Shown here: positions 41,845-50,444 of the stretch, one piece after another | How positions within the stretch are numbered: the first letter of the stretch is position 1 | Layout: the number at the start of each line of letters is the position of its first letter | NCBI RefSeq assembly: GCF_003987335.1 | Contig: NZ_PIPK01000017.1 | Coordinates: forward strand, 1-53,848 | Source of the DNA: Aliidiomarina maris | GTDB lineage: Bacteria; Pseudomonadota; Gammaproteobacteria; Enterobacterales; Alteromonadaceae | DNA length: 53,848 nucleotides | Direction: 5' to 3' | Program-made: the position numbers and the translations under genes | Notes under the pieces: model-generated | What the model was told of the DNA's origin: nothing | The model's input: only the letters and a program-made list of their open reading frames with translations | The model's database searches: none

Positions 41845-43101
41845 TTAAAGTCGCCAATCAGCTTCAACAAACATGTTCTTTAAGTCGACAACTACCGGAC
41901 TGCCACCTCTATTGGGTGAGCGCATTGGCGTTAAATCAATATTATTAAATTGGTCATGTGCTACAGCACCAATAATGATATCAAAATCACCATTTAGCGA
42001 ATCCACACCATATTTTTTAAGCCACTGAGGTTTTGAGCTCGCACATACAAGTGGATCATATACGCTTACTTTGATACCGTACTTACCCAAATCATCTACA
42101 AGATTTTCTACTTTAGAGTTCCGCAAGTCAGAACAGTTTTCTTTAAACGTCGCACCAAGTATTAAAATTGATGATTTATTAATAAGTATATTTTCCTTCA
42201 CCATGATCTGAATAATATTCTCAGTAATAAACTTAGTCATTCCGTTGTTAATTTGTCGCGAAGCCAATATTAAATTAGGCGTATAGCCTAACTGCTCCGC
42301 TCTATAAGTCAGGTAGTAGGGGTCAACACCAATGCAGTGGCCACCAACAAGCCCCGGTCGCATATTTATGAAATTCCATTTCGTTGATGCCGCTTTCAGA
42401 ACTTCTGTCGTATCAATATCCATTTCGTTAAATATCATTGCTAACTCGTTCACAAGGGCAATATTCACGTCTCGCTGTGTGTTTTCTATAACTTTAGCGG
42501 CCTCAGCAACTTTAATATTTGGCGCCATATAAGTTCCTGCAGTAATAACGCTTTTGTATAGCTCATCTACTATTCTCGCGGTTGAAGCAGTAGAGCCTGA
42601 TGTTACTTTTATTATCTTATCTACCGAACGTTCTTTATCGCCCGGATTGATTCTTTCAGGAGAGTAACCGCAAAAAAAATCTTTATTATACTCAAGCCCT
42701 GATTTATTTTCTATCACTTTAGCACAGATTTCCTCAGTAACACCGGGATACACAGTAGATTCGAAGATTACAATATTATCTCTTTTAATTATAGAGCCCA
42801 CCATTTCACTAGCGGATATTAATGGGCTCAAATCAGGTTTATTAAATTCATCGATTGGTGTTGGAACTGTTATTATAAAAACGTCACTTTCATGTGCATC
42901 TTCGACCGAATTTGAGAACTTTAAATTGCATGTTAAAGAAAGTAGATAATCGCTTTCTAGCTCTCCAGTTATGTCAACACCGTCAATAAGTTGTGATACT
43001 CTAGATTCGCTTATATCATAACCAATTACTTTATACTTAGTAGATAATAAAGCTGCCAGTGGCAGACCAACATAACCAAGACCAACTACACAAATTTTCA
43101 T
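41845..43101 (-). CDS. wbpA: WbpA-type UDP-N-acetylglucosamine 6-dehydrogenase
   Basis: The protein has 418 residues from ATG 43101, which directly starts 'MKICVVGLGYVGLPLAALLS'; the in-frame ATG at 43140 adds a basic leader and is rejected. 'TVPTPIDEFNKPDLSPL', 'ESTVYPGVTEEICAKV', 'FFCGYSPERINPGDK', 'RPGLVGGHCIGVDPYYLTYR' (catalytic Cys) and 'ILGATFKENCSDLRNSKV' match WbpA/TviB/VipA, not Ugd. It oxidises UDP-GlcNAc to UDP-GlcNAcA and so begins the wbpA-B-E-D pathway. It is the first gene after the IS3-type element, so its promoter or read-through source matters. Confidence 0.88.
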   Translation of the reverse strand: MKICVVGLGYVGLPLAALLSTKYKVIGYDISESRVSQLIDGVDITGELESDYLLSLTCNLKFSNSVEDAHESDVFIITVPTPIDEFNKPDLSPLISASEMVGSIIKRDNIVIFESTVYPGVTEEICAKVIENKSGLEYNKDFFCGYSPERINPGDKERSVDKIIKVTSGSTASTARIVDELYKSVITAGTYMAPNIKVAEAAKVIENTQRDVNIALVNELAMIFNEMDIDTTEVLKAASTKWNFINMRPGLVGGHCIGVDPYYLTYRAEQLGYTPNLILASRQINNGMTKFITENIIQIMVKENILINKSSILILGATFKENCSDLRNSKVENLVDDLGKYGIKVSVYDPLVCASSKPQWLKKYGVDSLNGDFDIIIGAVAHDQFNNIDLTPMRSPNRGGSPVVVDLKNMFVEADWRL

Positions 43102-43422
43102 TATAAATATCTCTTTTTTGTTGCTTTTAGCTGCATACATTAGTCACGCCTATATTCAATTTAAACTCAAAGGGCTAACTTTTATACAGTGCGAAATTTT
43201 TTAATAAATCAGTACGATATAGTCTCAGGAGTTTATCGTTTTTGCGAAGTCAATAGAAACTGCATCAGTAGCTTAATGTAAATATACTAAAATTATTCCC
43301 TTAATTCAGATAATAACCGCAACACTCATGTGAAGAGATACGGTGTTTTTCAAGCTAGTTGTCACCATCGGCCGATTTAAGCGGCCTGTTTTTGTTCCTG
43401 TTTCATCTGCTCTTTTGCCGGG

Positions 43423-44220
43423 TTAAGGGTTGTTGGCCCCACCCGGCGTGCAATTGCGAACCTGACGCTTACCCCAGCGCACTGAGTGTTGTGCTTTCGC
43501 CGCTTCCATCACTGCTTTGCGTTTCGCCAGGATCGCTTTGTCCTGGCCTGTATGGCGCTGCTCTGGCGTTACGAAGCGCAGCTTGCTGTGCTTGTGCTCG
43601 TAGTTGTACCAGCGCGTGAACTTGAGTACCCACTCTCTTGCTTCATCAAGGCTTTTAAAGCCCGCTGATGGCCACTCAGGACGGTATTTGCAGGTCCTGA
43701 ACAATGACTCAGCGAACGGGTTGTCGTTACTCACCCGTGGCCGGCTGTATAAGTCCTCCAGCATGTACAAGTAAAAGAACTGATTTCGTACATTGCTGGG
43801 TAAATACGTAATGTCCCAGCAGAACACCTGTCTCGGACCATTAGCCGTGAACGTTTCAGGTGCTTTGGCGACCCGAGGTGCAAGACTGCGGCCTCGATGC
43901 TGCAACTGACCATGCTGTTTCAGTAACCGGTAATACGTGGATTCAGAGCCATAATACAGGCCGTCATCCAGTAACGCTGGTACAATCTGCGTTGGCGGTA
44001 AACTGGCGAAGCGACTTTCATTGCATACATCCAGGATGACTTGTTGTTCATACTCGCTCAGCTTATTCATCGGCTCTGGGCGTATTGCCTCAGGGCGTTT
44101 GTCGGCAGTTACCTTGCCACCGCGATACCAACGTTTGTACGTGCGCAGGCTGATGCCAACTTCATCGCAGGCAAGGCGTAGTCGAGCACCCGCTTGATTC
44201 GCCTCTCGTATCCACGACAC
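43423..44220 (-). pseudogene. IS3-family OrfB transposase with internal deletion
   Basis: The product has 265 residues from a GTG; the normal product is an OrfAB frameshift fusion. An HTH-like start ('ARLRLACDEVGISLRTYKRW') and the first catalytic Asp in 'VFCWDITYLPS' are present. Then 'YMLEDLYSR' runs straight into 'PRVSNDNPFAESLFRT', which holds the catalytic Glu. The intervening 60-70 residues, including the 'HSDNG' second Asp, are gone without a frameshift. The catalytic triad is incomplete, so the enzyme is dead. Confidence 0.82.
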
Positions 44221-44246
44221 ATATTGAATGCGCTGTGAGACCGAGG

Positions 44247-44747
44247 TCAGTCGTCTTCGTCGTCGTTCTCCCAGAGCGCATCCAGCTTTTTTCGAAGCAC
44301 CAATAAAGCTGCAGTTTCAGCCAGAGCTTTTTCTTTTTCACGCAGCTCGCGCTTAAGCTGTTTGATTTCTTTGCGGTCAGTTTTGCGCTGACGCTTGGTC
44401 TCAAGCTCTTGCTCGCGTGAGCTGGCAAAACCTTTAAGCGAGTCGGCTTTCCAGGCTTTCACCTGTTCAACGTAAAGCCCTCGCTCACGGCAATACTCAC
44501 TGAGCTCAGCTTCACTCATGGAGCCGGTTTCAATCACGGTCGCAAGCTTCGCTTCAGCAGACCATTGTTCGGGGGTTGATTTATTTCCTGGCACTGGACG
44601 CCCCTGTTCTCTGGCTTTGTTACGCCAATTATAAAGGGGTTGCTCGCCAATGCCTTCCGTTCGTGCAATTTCTGCGATGGTCATGTTCAACGGCGGCATC
44701 ATTTTACTTAAGATCGACTGCTTACGTTCTTCCGAATAGCGTGGCAC
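44247..44747 (-). CDS. IS3-family OrfA
   Basis: This 166-residue protein has a helix-turn-helix ('MTIAEIARTEGIGEQPLYNW') and a C-terminal coiled coil ('TDRKEIKQLKRELREKEKAL', ETAALLVLRKKL) that normally runs into OrfB by -1 frameshifting. Its last codons, acidic ENDDEDD, overlap the start of the OrfB frame. It appears intact and can act only as a DNA-binding or regulatory fragment. Confidence 0.85.
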   Translation of the reverse strand: MPRYSEERKQSILSKMMPPLNMTIAEIARTEGIGEQPLYNWRNKAREQGRPVPGNKSTPEQWSAEAKLATVIETGSMSEAELSEYCRERGLYVEQVKAWKADSLKGFASSREQELETKRQRKTDRKEIKQLKRELREKEKALAETAALLVLRKKLDALWENDDEDD

Positions 44748-44850
44748 TATTAAGCCTTAACGCCCCAACTGGTTAAATTATAAAGGGTGACAACTATCCT
44801 GCCAGAGGGGGACCTCATCAATCCCCTTTCAGCAAGCATGGCGATTAGAC

Positions 44851-45201
44851 CTATTCCCTGCCCAAACGCAGACGTTGTTCTTCGGCCGCCATCGTCGACC
44901 ATTGCACGCGCCCATTTTCATCCTTCCAAGCCACACTACGACCCATCATTTTCAGATAGTAGTTCTTGTTGCTATAAAAGCTTAGCTGCGGCCTTCCTCG
45001 GTATGCAGAGATTGAACGACGTACAAAAAGTAGGTAGCTCCCCATTCGAAAAATCTTTACGGGCGCGATAATTTTCCCACCGACTAAGGGGTGCCTCTTT
45101 GCTGATGCCAAGTAGTCTTGTGTAAACAAGAAACTGAAGAAGTACATCGAGTTCATAAAGGCATCGATATCCGTTCCGGAACTCACCAGGTAAAAATCCA
45201 C
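44851..45201 (-). CDS. Uncharacterised protein, probably the 3' part of a frameshifted gene
   Basis: The protein has 116 residues from a GTG. Coding-like sequence in the same frame extends upstream to about 45255 ('NQKRHVVCTDNPESVRVDFY'), so the annotated start is doubtful. Features seen are 'GTDIDAFMNSMYFFSFLFTQ', 'PLVGGKIIAPVKIFRMGSYL', 'LSFYSNKNYYLKMMGRSVAW' and an Arg-rich end. I do not recognise the family. With the short ORF immediately upstream (45275-45400, other frame) it may form one polysaccharide-locus gene split by a frameshift. Confidence 0.5.
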   Translation of the reverse strand: MDFYLVSSGTDIDAFMNSMYFFSFLFTQDYLASAKRHPLVGGKIIAPVKIFRMGSYLLFVRRSISAYRGRPQLSFYSNKNYYLKMMGRSVAWKDENGRVQWSTMAAEEQRLRLGRE

Positions 45202-45274
45202 ACGAACACTTTCAGGATTATCGGTACAAACAACGTGCCTTTTTTGGTTACTGGGTTACTCCTTAATCGCGAGT

Positions 45275-45400
45275 TTAAGAAGTTTTGTCGCCGTGCACGT
45301 TTGTGAGATACAGGCTTTTTCTGTTGTGCTCATCAGGGCCAGAGAACATATCTATGGTTCCGTCCGGCTTGCGGCTATCGGGTGTAAAGTAATCGAGCAT
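45275..45400 (-). CDS. Short 41-residue ORF after wzx, possible 5' part of a broken gene
   Basis: ATG 45400 follows the wzx stop by 3 bases, with AGGAT upstream, and encodes 'MLDYFTPDSRKPDGTIDMFS' and GPDEHNRKSLYLTNVHGDKTS. It stops at 45275 and coding-like sequence resumes about 20 bases later in another frame (44851-45255). Both pieces together would give a protein of about 180 residues. No family recognised. Confidence 0.45.
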   Translation of the reverse strand: MLDYFTPDSRKPDGTIDMFSGPDEHNRKSLYLTNVHGDKTS

Positions 45401-45403
45401 TAA

Positions 45404-46813
45404 TCAGGCTATCCTGCGCCGCACAAACCCAACCACCTCCACGACCTCTCCCCGAAAAAACACCGCCCAGGCCGTCAGCACCACCAACCAATACCCTACC
45501 ATCCAGCCCTTCAAAGCCCCACCCCAAAGGGTAAACACTACAGCGCCAGCTACAGCAATCAGCGTGAAGGCATACAGCGCAAGCCGAGGCATGGGATTCC
45601 ACAGATAAATCGAGAATTCGGTTCTAAGAAAGAAGAACACCCAGAACGATACACAGGTGCTAACGGCTGCTCCGGCTGCGCCGAAGTGAGGTATTAGCCA
45701 CCAGTTGCCAAGCAGGTTGACCGCGAATGCGCTAATCGCTGCCAACATGGAGAAGGAGCTGCGCCGGGAGATGCCGATGCCTACTACGGTAGTTTCAGAG
45801 AGTGTGTACAGCAAGGGGTAGCCAATGCAGGACACCACAATCCACTGCACAGCCGCGTAGTTGGCGGGCAGAAAAAAGGTAACGACCCAGGAGAGCAACC
45901 CGGCTAAAGCAAAGCCGAGGACAACCAATGCCAGTATGTAACGACTCACTTTGTGCACGTTCTCCAGCCCGGCTCCTGCGCTGGCCCATTTGTAGACGGT
46001 GGGCGCCCAAACGGTTGAGAAAACGCTTTGCAGTATGCTGGCTGCAGCAGCGAAGCTGACAGCGACCGAATAAACACCCAGCTCTTCAAAGCTGGCGAGC
46101 GTCCGTAGAAATACCTTGTCTATGGCTGTAAGGCCCCAGAACGCCAGACCACCCATAATCAGTGGCAGCCCGAAACGGAGCATGCTTTTTAGCTGATCAA
46201 CATCCAGCTTAGTGCGAATCCCGGCTAGCCATTCTGCTCGGGTGTTCCAACCGTATATTACACACACGAAGGCAATGGCAGCAGTATTCGCAAGCACCAG
46301 GTTGGTCAAGTCCTTATCGGCACCAACGGCAACGTATCCCCCGATAATGGCCAGCATAAGCAGCTTCGGGAGCAGCTGACTCATTGAAAAGGCCAGGCCA
46401 CGCTCGTTCATGCGCAGCACGAGCGACAAAAACCGGGAAAGATAACTCGCCACCAAAGCCACCGCCACCAATACACTTAAGTGCCATGCGGGCACATCAA
46501 ACAGCCAACCGGCCAGTTTCCCGCCAAGCGACAGCAGCACCAAAAGGGTAATCAACAACAACAGCAGTCCCGGCAGCATTGCGCGCTTAAGCAGTGCGGG
46601 CTTATCCTCTGCCTCGTGAAACTCCCGCACGTAAGACTGATCCAGCCCCAAGCTGAATAGCAGAATGCTGAAGCCAAGAGTAACTTGAAGCATCGCCAGC
46701 CGGCCTACATCTTCCTGGGAGAAGAACCAGGTAATGATTGGCAGAGAGATTAGGCCGAGCACCGCACCGCCAATGGGGCCTATGGCGAAGGCGGCTATTT
46801 GCTTAGGTGTCAC
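45404..46813 (-). CDS. wzx: Polysaccharide flippase Wzx
   Basis: This 469-residue integral membrane protein has about 12-14 hydrophobic segments and PST/MATE-fold landmarks: N-terminal 'AFAIGPIGGAVLGLISLPII', 'LGFSILLFSLGLDQSYVREF', 'SMLRFGLPLIMGGLAFWGLT' and 'VYSVAVSFAAAASILQSVFS'. It should flip undecaprenyl-PP-linked repeat units across the inner membrane. It overlaps wecE by 4 bases. Length is normal. Confidence 0.87.
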   Translation of the reverse strand: MTPKQIAAFAIGPIGGAVLGLISLPIITWFFSQEDVGRLAMLQVTLGFSILLFSLGLDQSYVREFHEAEDKPALLKRAMLPGLLLLLITLLVLLSLGGKLAGWLFDVPAWHLSVLVAVALVASYLSRFLSLVLRMNERGLAFSMSQLLPKLLMLAIIGGYVAVGADKDLTNLVLANTAAIAFVCVIYGWNTRAEWLAGIRTKLDVDQLKSMLRFGLPLIMGGLAFWGLTAIDKVFLRTLASFEELGVYSVAVSFAAAASILQSVFSTVWAPTVYKWASAGAGLENVHKVSRYILALVVLGFALAGLLSWVVTFFLPANYAAVQWIVVSCIGYPLLYTLSETTVVGIGISRRSSFSMLAAISAFAVNLLGNWWLIPHFGAAGAAVSTCVSFWVFFFLRTEFSIYLWNPMPRLALYAFTLIAVAGAVVFTLWGGALKGWMVGYWLVVLTAWAVFFRGEVVEVVGFVRRRIA

Positions 46814-47940
46814 CGATAGAACTCAATAATCGCATCAACCACTTGCTGTTGCATCGCCTCATCAAGCCCATACCACATTGGCAATCGAATTAGCCTTTCA
46901 CTCTCTGCTGTCGTAAATCGATCATCACCAGAAAAACGACCAAATTCACGCCCAGCTTTAGCTGTATGTAAAGGTATATAGTGAAAAACTGCTTGAATAT
47001 CGTGGTTTTTCAAGTAGTCGATTAGTGATGTTCTCTCCTCAAGATTTGCCGCCTTAAAGTAGAACATGTGAGCATTATGTATACGGTCCGTTGGCACCAC
47101 ACCTAGTTCAATGTGTCCCATATCCGCAAGTGGTTGAAGCTTCTCTGCATAGTATTTCCACGCGGCTAAACGTGCATCGTTAATTAACTCGGCGCCTTCT
47201 AATTGCGCCCATAAATAAGCCGCCTGTAGTTCACTAGGAAGAAAACTACTTCCAATATCAACCCATTGATATTTATCAACCATGCCTCTAAAAAATTGGC
47301 TACGGTTAGTGCCTTTCTCTCTAATTATCTCGGCCCGTTGCCTAAACTTTTCATCGTTTATGATCAGCAGGCCACCTTCACCGCCGCTGGTGTAGTTCTT
47401 GGTTTCGTGGAAACTGAACGCCCCCAGATGGCCGATGGTTCCCAGCGCACGTCCTTTATAGCTGCTCATCATGCCTTGAGCTGCATCTTCAACTACGTAA
47501 AGGTTATGGCGCTCGGCAATGTCCATGATGGTGTCCATTTCGCAGGCAACGCCGGCGTAGTGCACCGGCACAATGGCTCGGGTTTTGGGAGTGATTACTG
47601 CCTCGATCAGTCGTTCATCGATATTCATGGTATCGGGCCGGATATCCACGAAGACGATCTTTGCGCCACGGAGTACAAAGGCATTTGCCGTGCTCACGAA
47701 GGTGTAGCTCGGCATGATGACCTCATCGCCGGGCTGTATATCGATCAAGACGGCAGCCAATTCCAGCGCAGCGGTGCAGGAAGGCGTCAGCAGTGTTTTC
47801 TTGGCTGGCAGATTGGCTTCAAACCAGTTCTGGCATTTTTTGCCGAAAGGGCCGTCGCCGGAGAGTTTGTTACTCTGCAGCGCCTGTTTGATGTATTGCT
47901 CTTCAGCACCAGTAACAGGCGGTTTATTAAACGGGATCAT
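46810..47940 (-). CDS. wecE: dTDP-4-amino-4,6-dideoxygalactose transaminase WecE
   Basis: This 376-residue protein opens 'MIPFNKPPVTGAEEQYIKQA', the typical WecE (RffA) start. 'LTPSCTAALELAAVLIDIQP', 'MPSYTFVSTANAFVLRGAKI', 'VEDAAQGMMSSYKGRALGTI' and the PLP Lys in 'FSFHETKNYTSGGEGG' are all diagnostic. It converts dTDP-4-keto-6-deoxyglucose (made by RmlA and RmlB here) to dTDP-Fuc4N. It overlaps wzx and the acyltransferase gene by 4 bases each. Confidence 0.93.
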   Translation of the reverse strand: MIPFNKPPVTGAEEQYIKQALQSNKLSGDGPFGKKCQNWFEANLPAKKTLLTPSCTAALELAAVLIDIQPGDEVIMPSYTFVSTANAFVLRGAKIVFVDIRPDTMNIDERLIEAVITPKTRAIVPVHYAGVACEMDTIMDIAERHNLYVVEDAAQGMMSSYKGRALGTIGHLGAFSFHETKNYTSGGEGGLLIINDEKFRQRAEIIREKGTNRSQFFRGMVDKYQWVDIGSSFLPSELQAAYLWAQLEGAELINDARLAAWKYYAEKLQPLADMGHIELGVVPTDRIHNAHMFYFKAANLEERTSLIDYLKNHDIQAVFHYIPLHTAKAGREFGRFSGDDRFTTAESERLIRLPMWYGLDEAMQQQVVDAIIEFYR

Positions 47941-48500
47941 TCTTGCTGCTCTTTCAAAAATTGCGCTTCAAGTTCTAACAAATCCTTCTTTCGGTCTTTT
48001 ATTCTTCGGGCGGGGTTGCCTGCATAGATGCCCCAGGGGTGGGTGCTTTTGTTCACTAGAGTCATGGCACCGACGGAGCATCCTTCTCGAATTTTTACTC
48101 CGGGAAAGATGATCGCCCCTGCGCCGACAATCACTTGTCTTTCAAGGATTACTTCAGCCAGATATTCGTCTTTGAATTTCTTTGGCACTAAAGAATTCAC
48201 CATTGTGCTGCCGCTGTAATCATCAGACTGAGCAAAAACTTTAACGCCGTAGGCTAAAGTGCAGAAGTCAGACAATGTTATGCCTGGGGTCCCGCCGGCC
48301 ACCAAACACATTGGGGTAATGTGACAATATTTACCGATTGAGACCTTTCCCGATACAACACAGAAGTCATCAATCCGAGAATGGTCCCCCAACACAATAG
48401 ATTCGGGGCTGTAGATGCTCGCTCTATCGCTGACTTTTACGTTCTCACCGACAGATTTGAACCCCATCGTTTGAAGCTGCTCTTTGGTCAGATAAGCCAT
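47937..48500 (-). CDS. Hexapeptide-repeat acyltransferase, candidate dTDP-Fuc4N N-acetyltransferase
   Basis: The protein has 187 residues from ATG 48500, chosen for GAGG 8-11 bases upstream; the in-frame ATG at 48524 lies inside the wecF-like gene. Left-handed beta-helix repeats are 'VSDRASIYSPESIVLGDHSR', 'VSIGKYCHITPMCLVAGGTP' and 'VIVGAGAIIFPGVKIREGCS', with the end 'GIYAGNPARRIKDRK'. It lies between wecE and a wecF homologue, exactly where wecD would act, but WecD is a GNAT enzyme, so this would be a different fold for that step. The substrate is inferred from context only. Confidence 0.75.
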   Translation of the reverse strand: MAYLTKEQLQTMGFKSVGENVKVSDRASIYSPESIVLGDHSRIDDFCVVSGKVSIGKYCHITPMCLVAGGTPGITLSDFCTLAYGVKVFAQSDDYSGSTMVNSLVPKKFKDEYLAEVILERQVIVGAGAIIFPGVKIREGCSVGAMTLVNKSTHPWGIYAGNPARRIKDRKKDLLELEAQFLKEQQE

Positions 48501-48501
48501 C

Positions 48502-49551
48502 CTATCCCTCGAAAATATCCGCAAGTTGCTTAATCAGCGTTGCCTTTGAAAAATATGACTGAACCACACGAGCATTTTCGTCGGCCTCATCACGCGCTAT
48601 CCGACAGGGCTCTAGTTTTTCAACGTCGTTCAGTTTAATTCCTAAGCCTTTCAGAAAACGCCATTGGCTCACGTCACTCCGCATAAACACCGTTTTCCCC
48701 ATACCTAAAAGCGTAATGGTGTTGCCCATGGCCTGTTGTCGTTGATGATTAAAGATCGCGATATCAAGACTTTTCAAAAACTCCAGGTACTGCTCAAACG
48801 GCATGAAATCCGTCATGGGTACAAATTTATCTCCGAACCACGCTCTGCCCTGACTGATTACTTTCTTGGCGTGGTTCTGGTCGCCATAAGACAAAGGCGC
48901 GTATATTTTTATGGCTTGATCTTTGAACGGTAGCAGGCGTTCGAGCGCTTCGATGTGGTTATTGCTTGGGTCTGCAGAGTTGCCGAGGAGTATGTTCAAG
49001 CCATCGTGATCAGAGGCAGGGGCTGACTCTGCGGTCATTTTGGGATCGACCACATTGCTCAGATACATGATGCATTCGTGGTAAATACCCTTGGCTCCGT
49101 ACCATTGGCGGGCCAACTCAACGTCCCCTTCAATGTATGTAACCAAATGGCCCACTCTGCGGATGACAAATCGGCGCAACGCCTCCTTTATATGAGACTG
49201 CCACGTATTGTCGGCTTTTCTGAACTGGTAAAGGTCGCCCCCCCAGATGACCCAGTAACACTTCGGCAGTACCCATGGACACAGCGCCAGAACAAGAACA
49301 ACCCGGATATTGAAGAGCCCGTGAAGCATCACTTTTCGGGCACTGTGGAGTTGCTTAACCAGCTCTGCGTAGCCCGCAAGCTTACGCCAAATGGCACCTC
49401 CACACACATGCACGCTTTCACTCTGCTCTACCGGGTATTTTTCGACCGACCCCGTCAACCAGAACTGGTGTTTTTCTTCCTCAAACTCTTCTTTTATGAG
49501 CTTGACGAACGGTGGGATAAACTTATCGAGCCCCGCTACATGTAATATCAC
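48502..49551 (-). CDS. wecF: WecF-type (GT56) Fuc4NAc transferase
   Basis: This 349-residue protein matches the dTDP-Fuc4NAc:lipid II transferase family. 'VMLHGLFNIRVVLVLALCPW', 'CYWVIWGGDLYQFR', 'NILLGNSADPSNNHIEALER', 'AIKIYAPLSYGDQNHAKKVI', 'FEQYLEFLKSLDIAIFNHQR' and 'QQAMGNTITLLGMGKTVFMR' are the family's core. In ECA synthesis WecF adds Fuc4NAc; here the acceptor is likely the locus-specific repeat unit. It ends two bases before the acyltransferase start. Confidence 0.87.
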   Translation of the reverse strand: MILHVAGLDKFIPPFVKLIKEEFEEEKHQFWLTGSVEKYPVEQSESVHVCGGAIWRKLAGYAELVKQLHSARKVMLHGLFNIRVVLVLALCPWVLPKCYWVIWGGDLYQFRKADNTWQSHIKEALRRFVIRRVGHLVTYIEGDVELARQWYGAKGIYHECIMYLSNVVDPKMTAESAPASDHDGLNILLGNSADPSNNHIEALERLLPFKDQAIKIYAPLSYGDQNHAKKVISQGRAWFGDKFVPMTDFMPFEQYLEFLKSLDIAIFNHQRQQAMGNTITLLGMGKTVFMRSDVSQWRFLKGLGIKLNDVEKLEPCRIARDEADENARVVQSYFSKATLIKQLADIFEG

Positions 49552-49562
49552 AACATTACCTT

Positions 49563-50444
49563 TCAGAGCTCACCACGGACTAAAGCGCTGAGGTACTCGC
49601 CATAGCTGTTTTTGCGTAATTCCTGCGCTTGCTGTTCTACCCTTTGCTTACTCAACCAACCCTGGTTGTAACCAATTTCCTCAAGGCAAGCGATCTTATA
49701 ACCCTGACGCTTTTCGATGGTTTCTACAAACTGCGCGGCTTCCAACAAACTTTCGTGGGTGCCGGTGTCCAGCCATGCAAAGCCTCGACCCAGCAGGTTT
49801 ACGTTTAAATCGCCTTTTTCCAGATATGCCCGGTTCACATCGGTAATTTCCAGTTCGCCACGGCTGGATGGCTGAACCGCTTTGGCTACATCAACGACTT
49901 TGTTGTCGTAGAAGTAGAGACCGGTTACCGCAAAATGTGATTTTGGCTGAACTGGCTTTTCCTCGATTGAAATAACCTTTTGCGCATTATCGAATTCCAC
50001 TACGCCGAAACGCTCCGGGTCTTTTACCTGGTACCCGAAAACTGTTGCCCCGCCCTTTTCATCAACCTGCTTCACGGCTTCGCGGAGTTTGGGAACGAAA
50101 CCCTGGCCGTAAAAGATGTTGTCGCCCAGTACCAGGCACACGCTGTCGTCACCGATGAATTCTTCGCCGATGATAAAGGCCTGAGCGAGGCCGTCCGGGC
50201 TTGGCTGGATTTCGTAGCTGAGGTTAATGCCGAATTGTTCACCCGTGCCAAGCGCTCGCTTGAAGCCAGCCTGATCTTCTGGGGTGGTGATGATGAGGAT
50301 GTCCCGGATGCCCGCCAGCATGAGTACAGAGAGCGGGTAGTAGATCATGGGTTTATCATACACCGGCAGGAGTTGTTTGGAGGTGCCGAGTGTTATGGGG
50401 TACAACCTTGTACCTGAGCCACCCGCTAATACAATACCTTTCAT
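49563..50444 (-). CDS. rmlA: Glucose-1-phosphate thymidylyltransferase RmlA
   Basis: This 293-residue protein begins '[20 protein letters not shown]' and continues '[20 protein letters not shown]', with '[13 protein letters not shown]', 'VIEKP'-type '[13 protein letters not shown]' and '[16 protein letters not shown]', all standard for RmlA/RfbA. It makes dTDP-glucose and starts the dTDP-Fuc4NAc route. It overlaps rmlB by 4 bases. Confidence 0.95.
   Translation of the reverse strand: MKGIVLAGGSGTRLYPITLGTSKQLLPVYDKPMIYYPLSVLMLAGIRDILIITTPEDQAGFKRALGTGEQFGINLSYEIQPSPDGLAQAFIIGEEFIGDDSVCLVLGDNIFYGQGFVPKLREAVKQVDEKGGATVFGYQVKDPERFGVVEFDNAQKVISIEEKPVQPKSHFAVTGLYFYDNKVVDVAKAVQPSSRGELEITDVNRAYLEKGDLNVNLLGRGFAWLDTGTHESLLEAAQFVETIEKRQGYKIACLEEIGYNQGWLSKQRVEQQAQELRKNSYGEYLSALVRGEL

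Larger units (their letters stand above)
43356..44796 (-). mobile_element. IS3-family element, inactivated
   Basis: Terminal inverted repeats TAGTTGTCACC (43356) and GGTGACAACTA (ending 44796) enclose two overlapping-type ORFs, OrfA and OrfB, on the minus strand. OrfB has lost its central catalytic part, so the copy is not autonomous. No matching 3-4 bp target duplication is seen (AGC left, TCC right), suggesting an old or rearranged insertion. The element interrupts the polysaccharide locus between a damaged gene and wbpA. Confidence 0.82.

Noticed and set aside
47266-48027. 253-codon plus-strand ORF over wecE
   Set aside because: Antisense shadow; wecE on the minus strand has full-length catalytic motifs and translational coupling.
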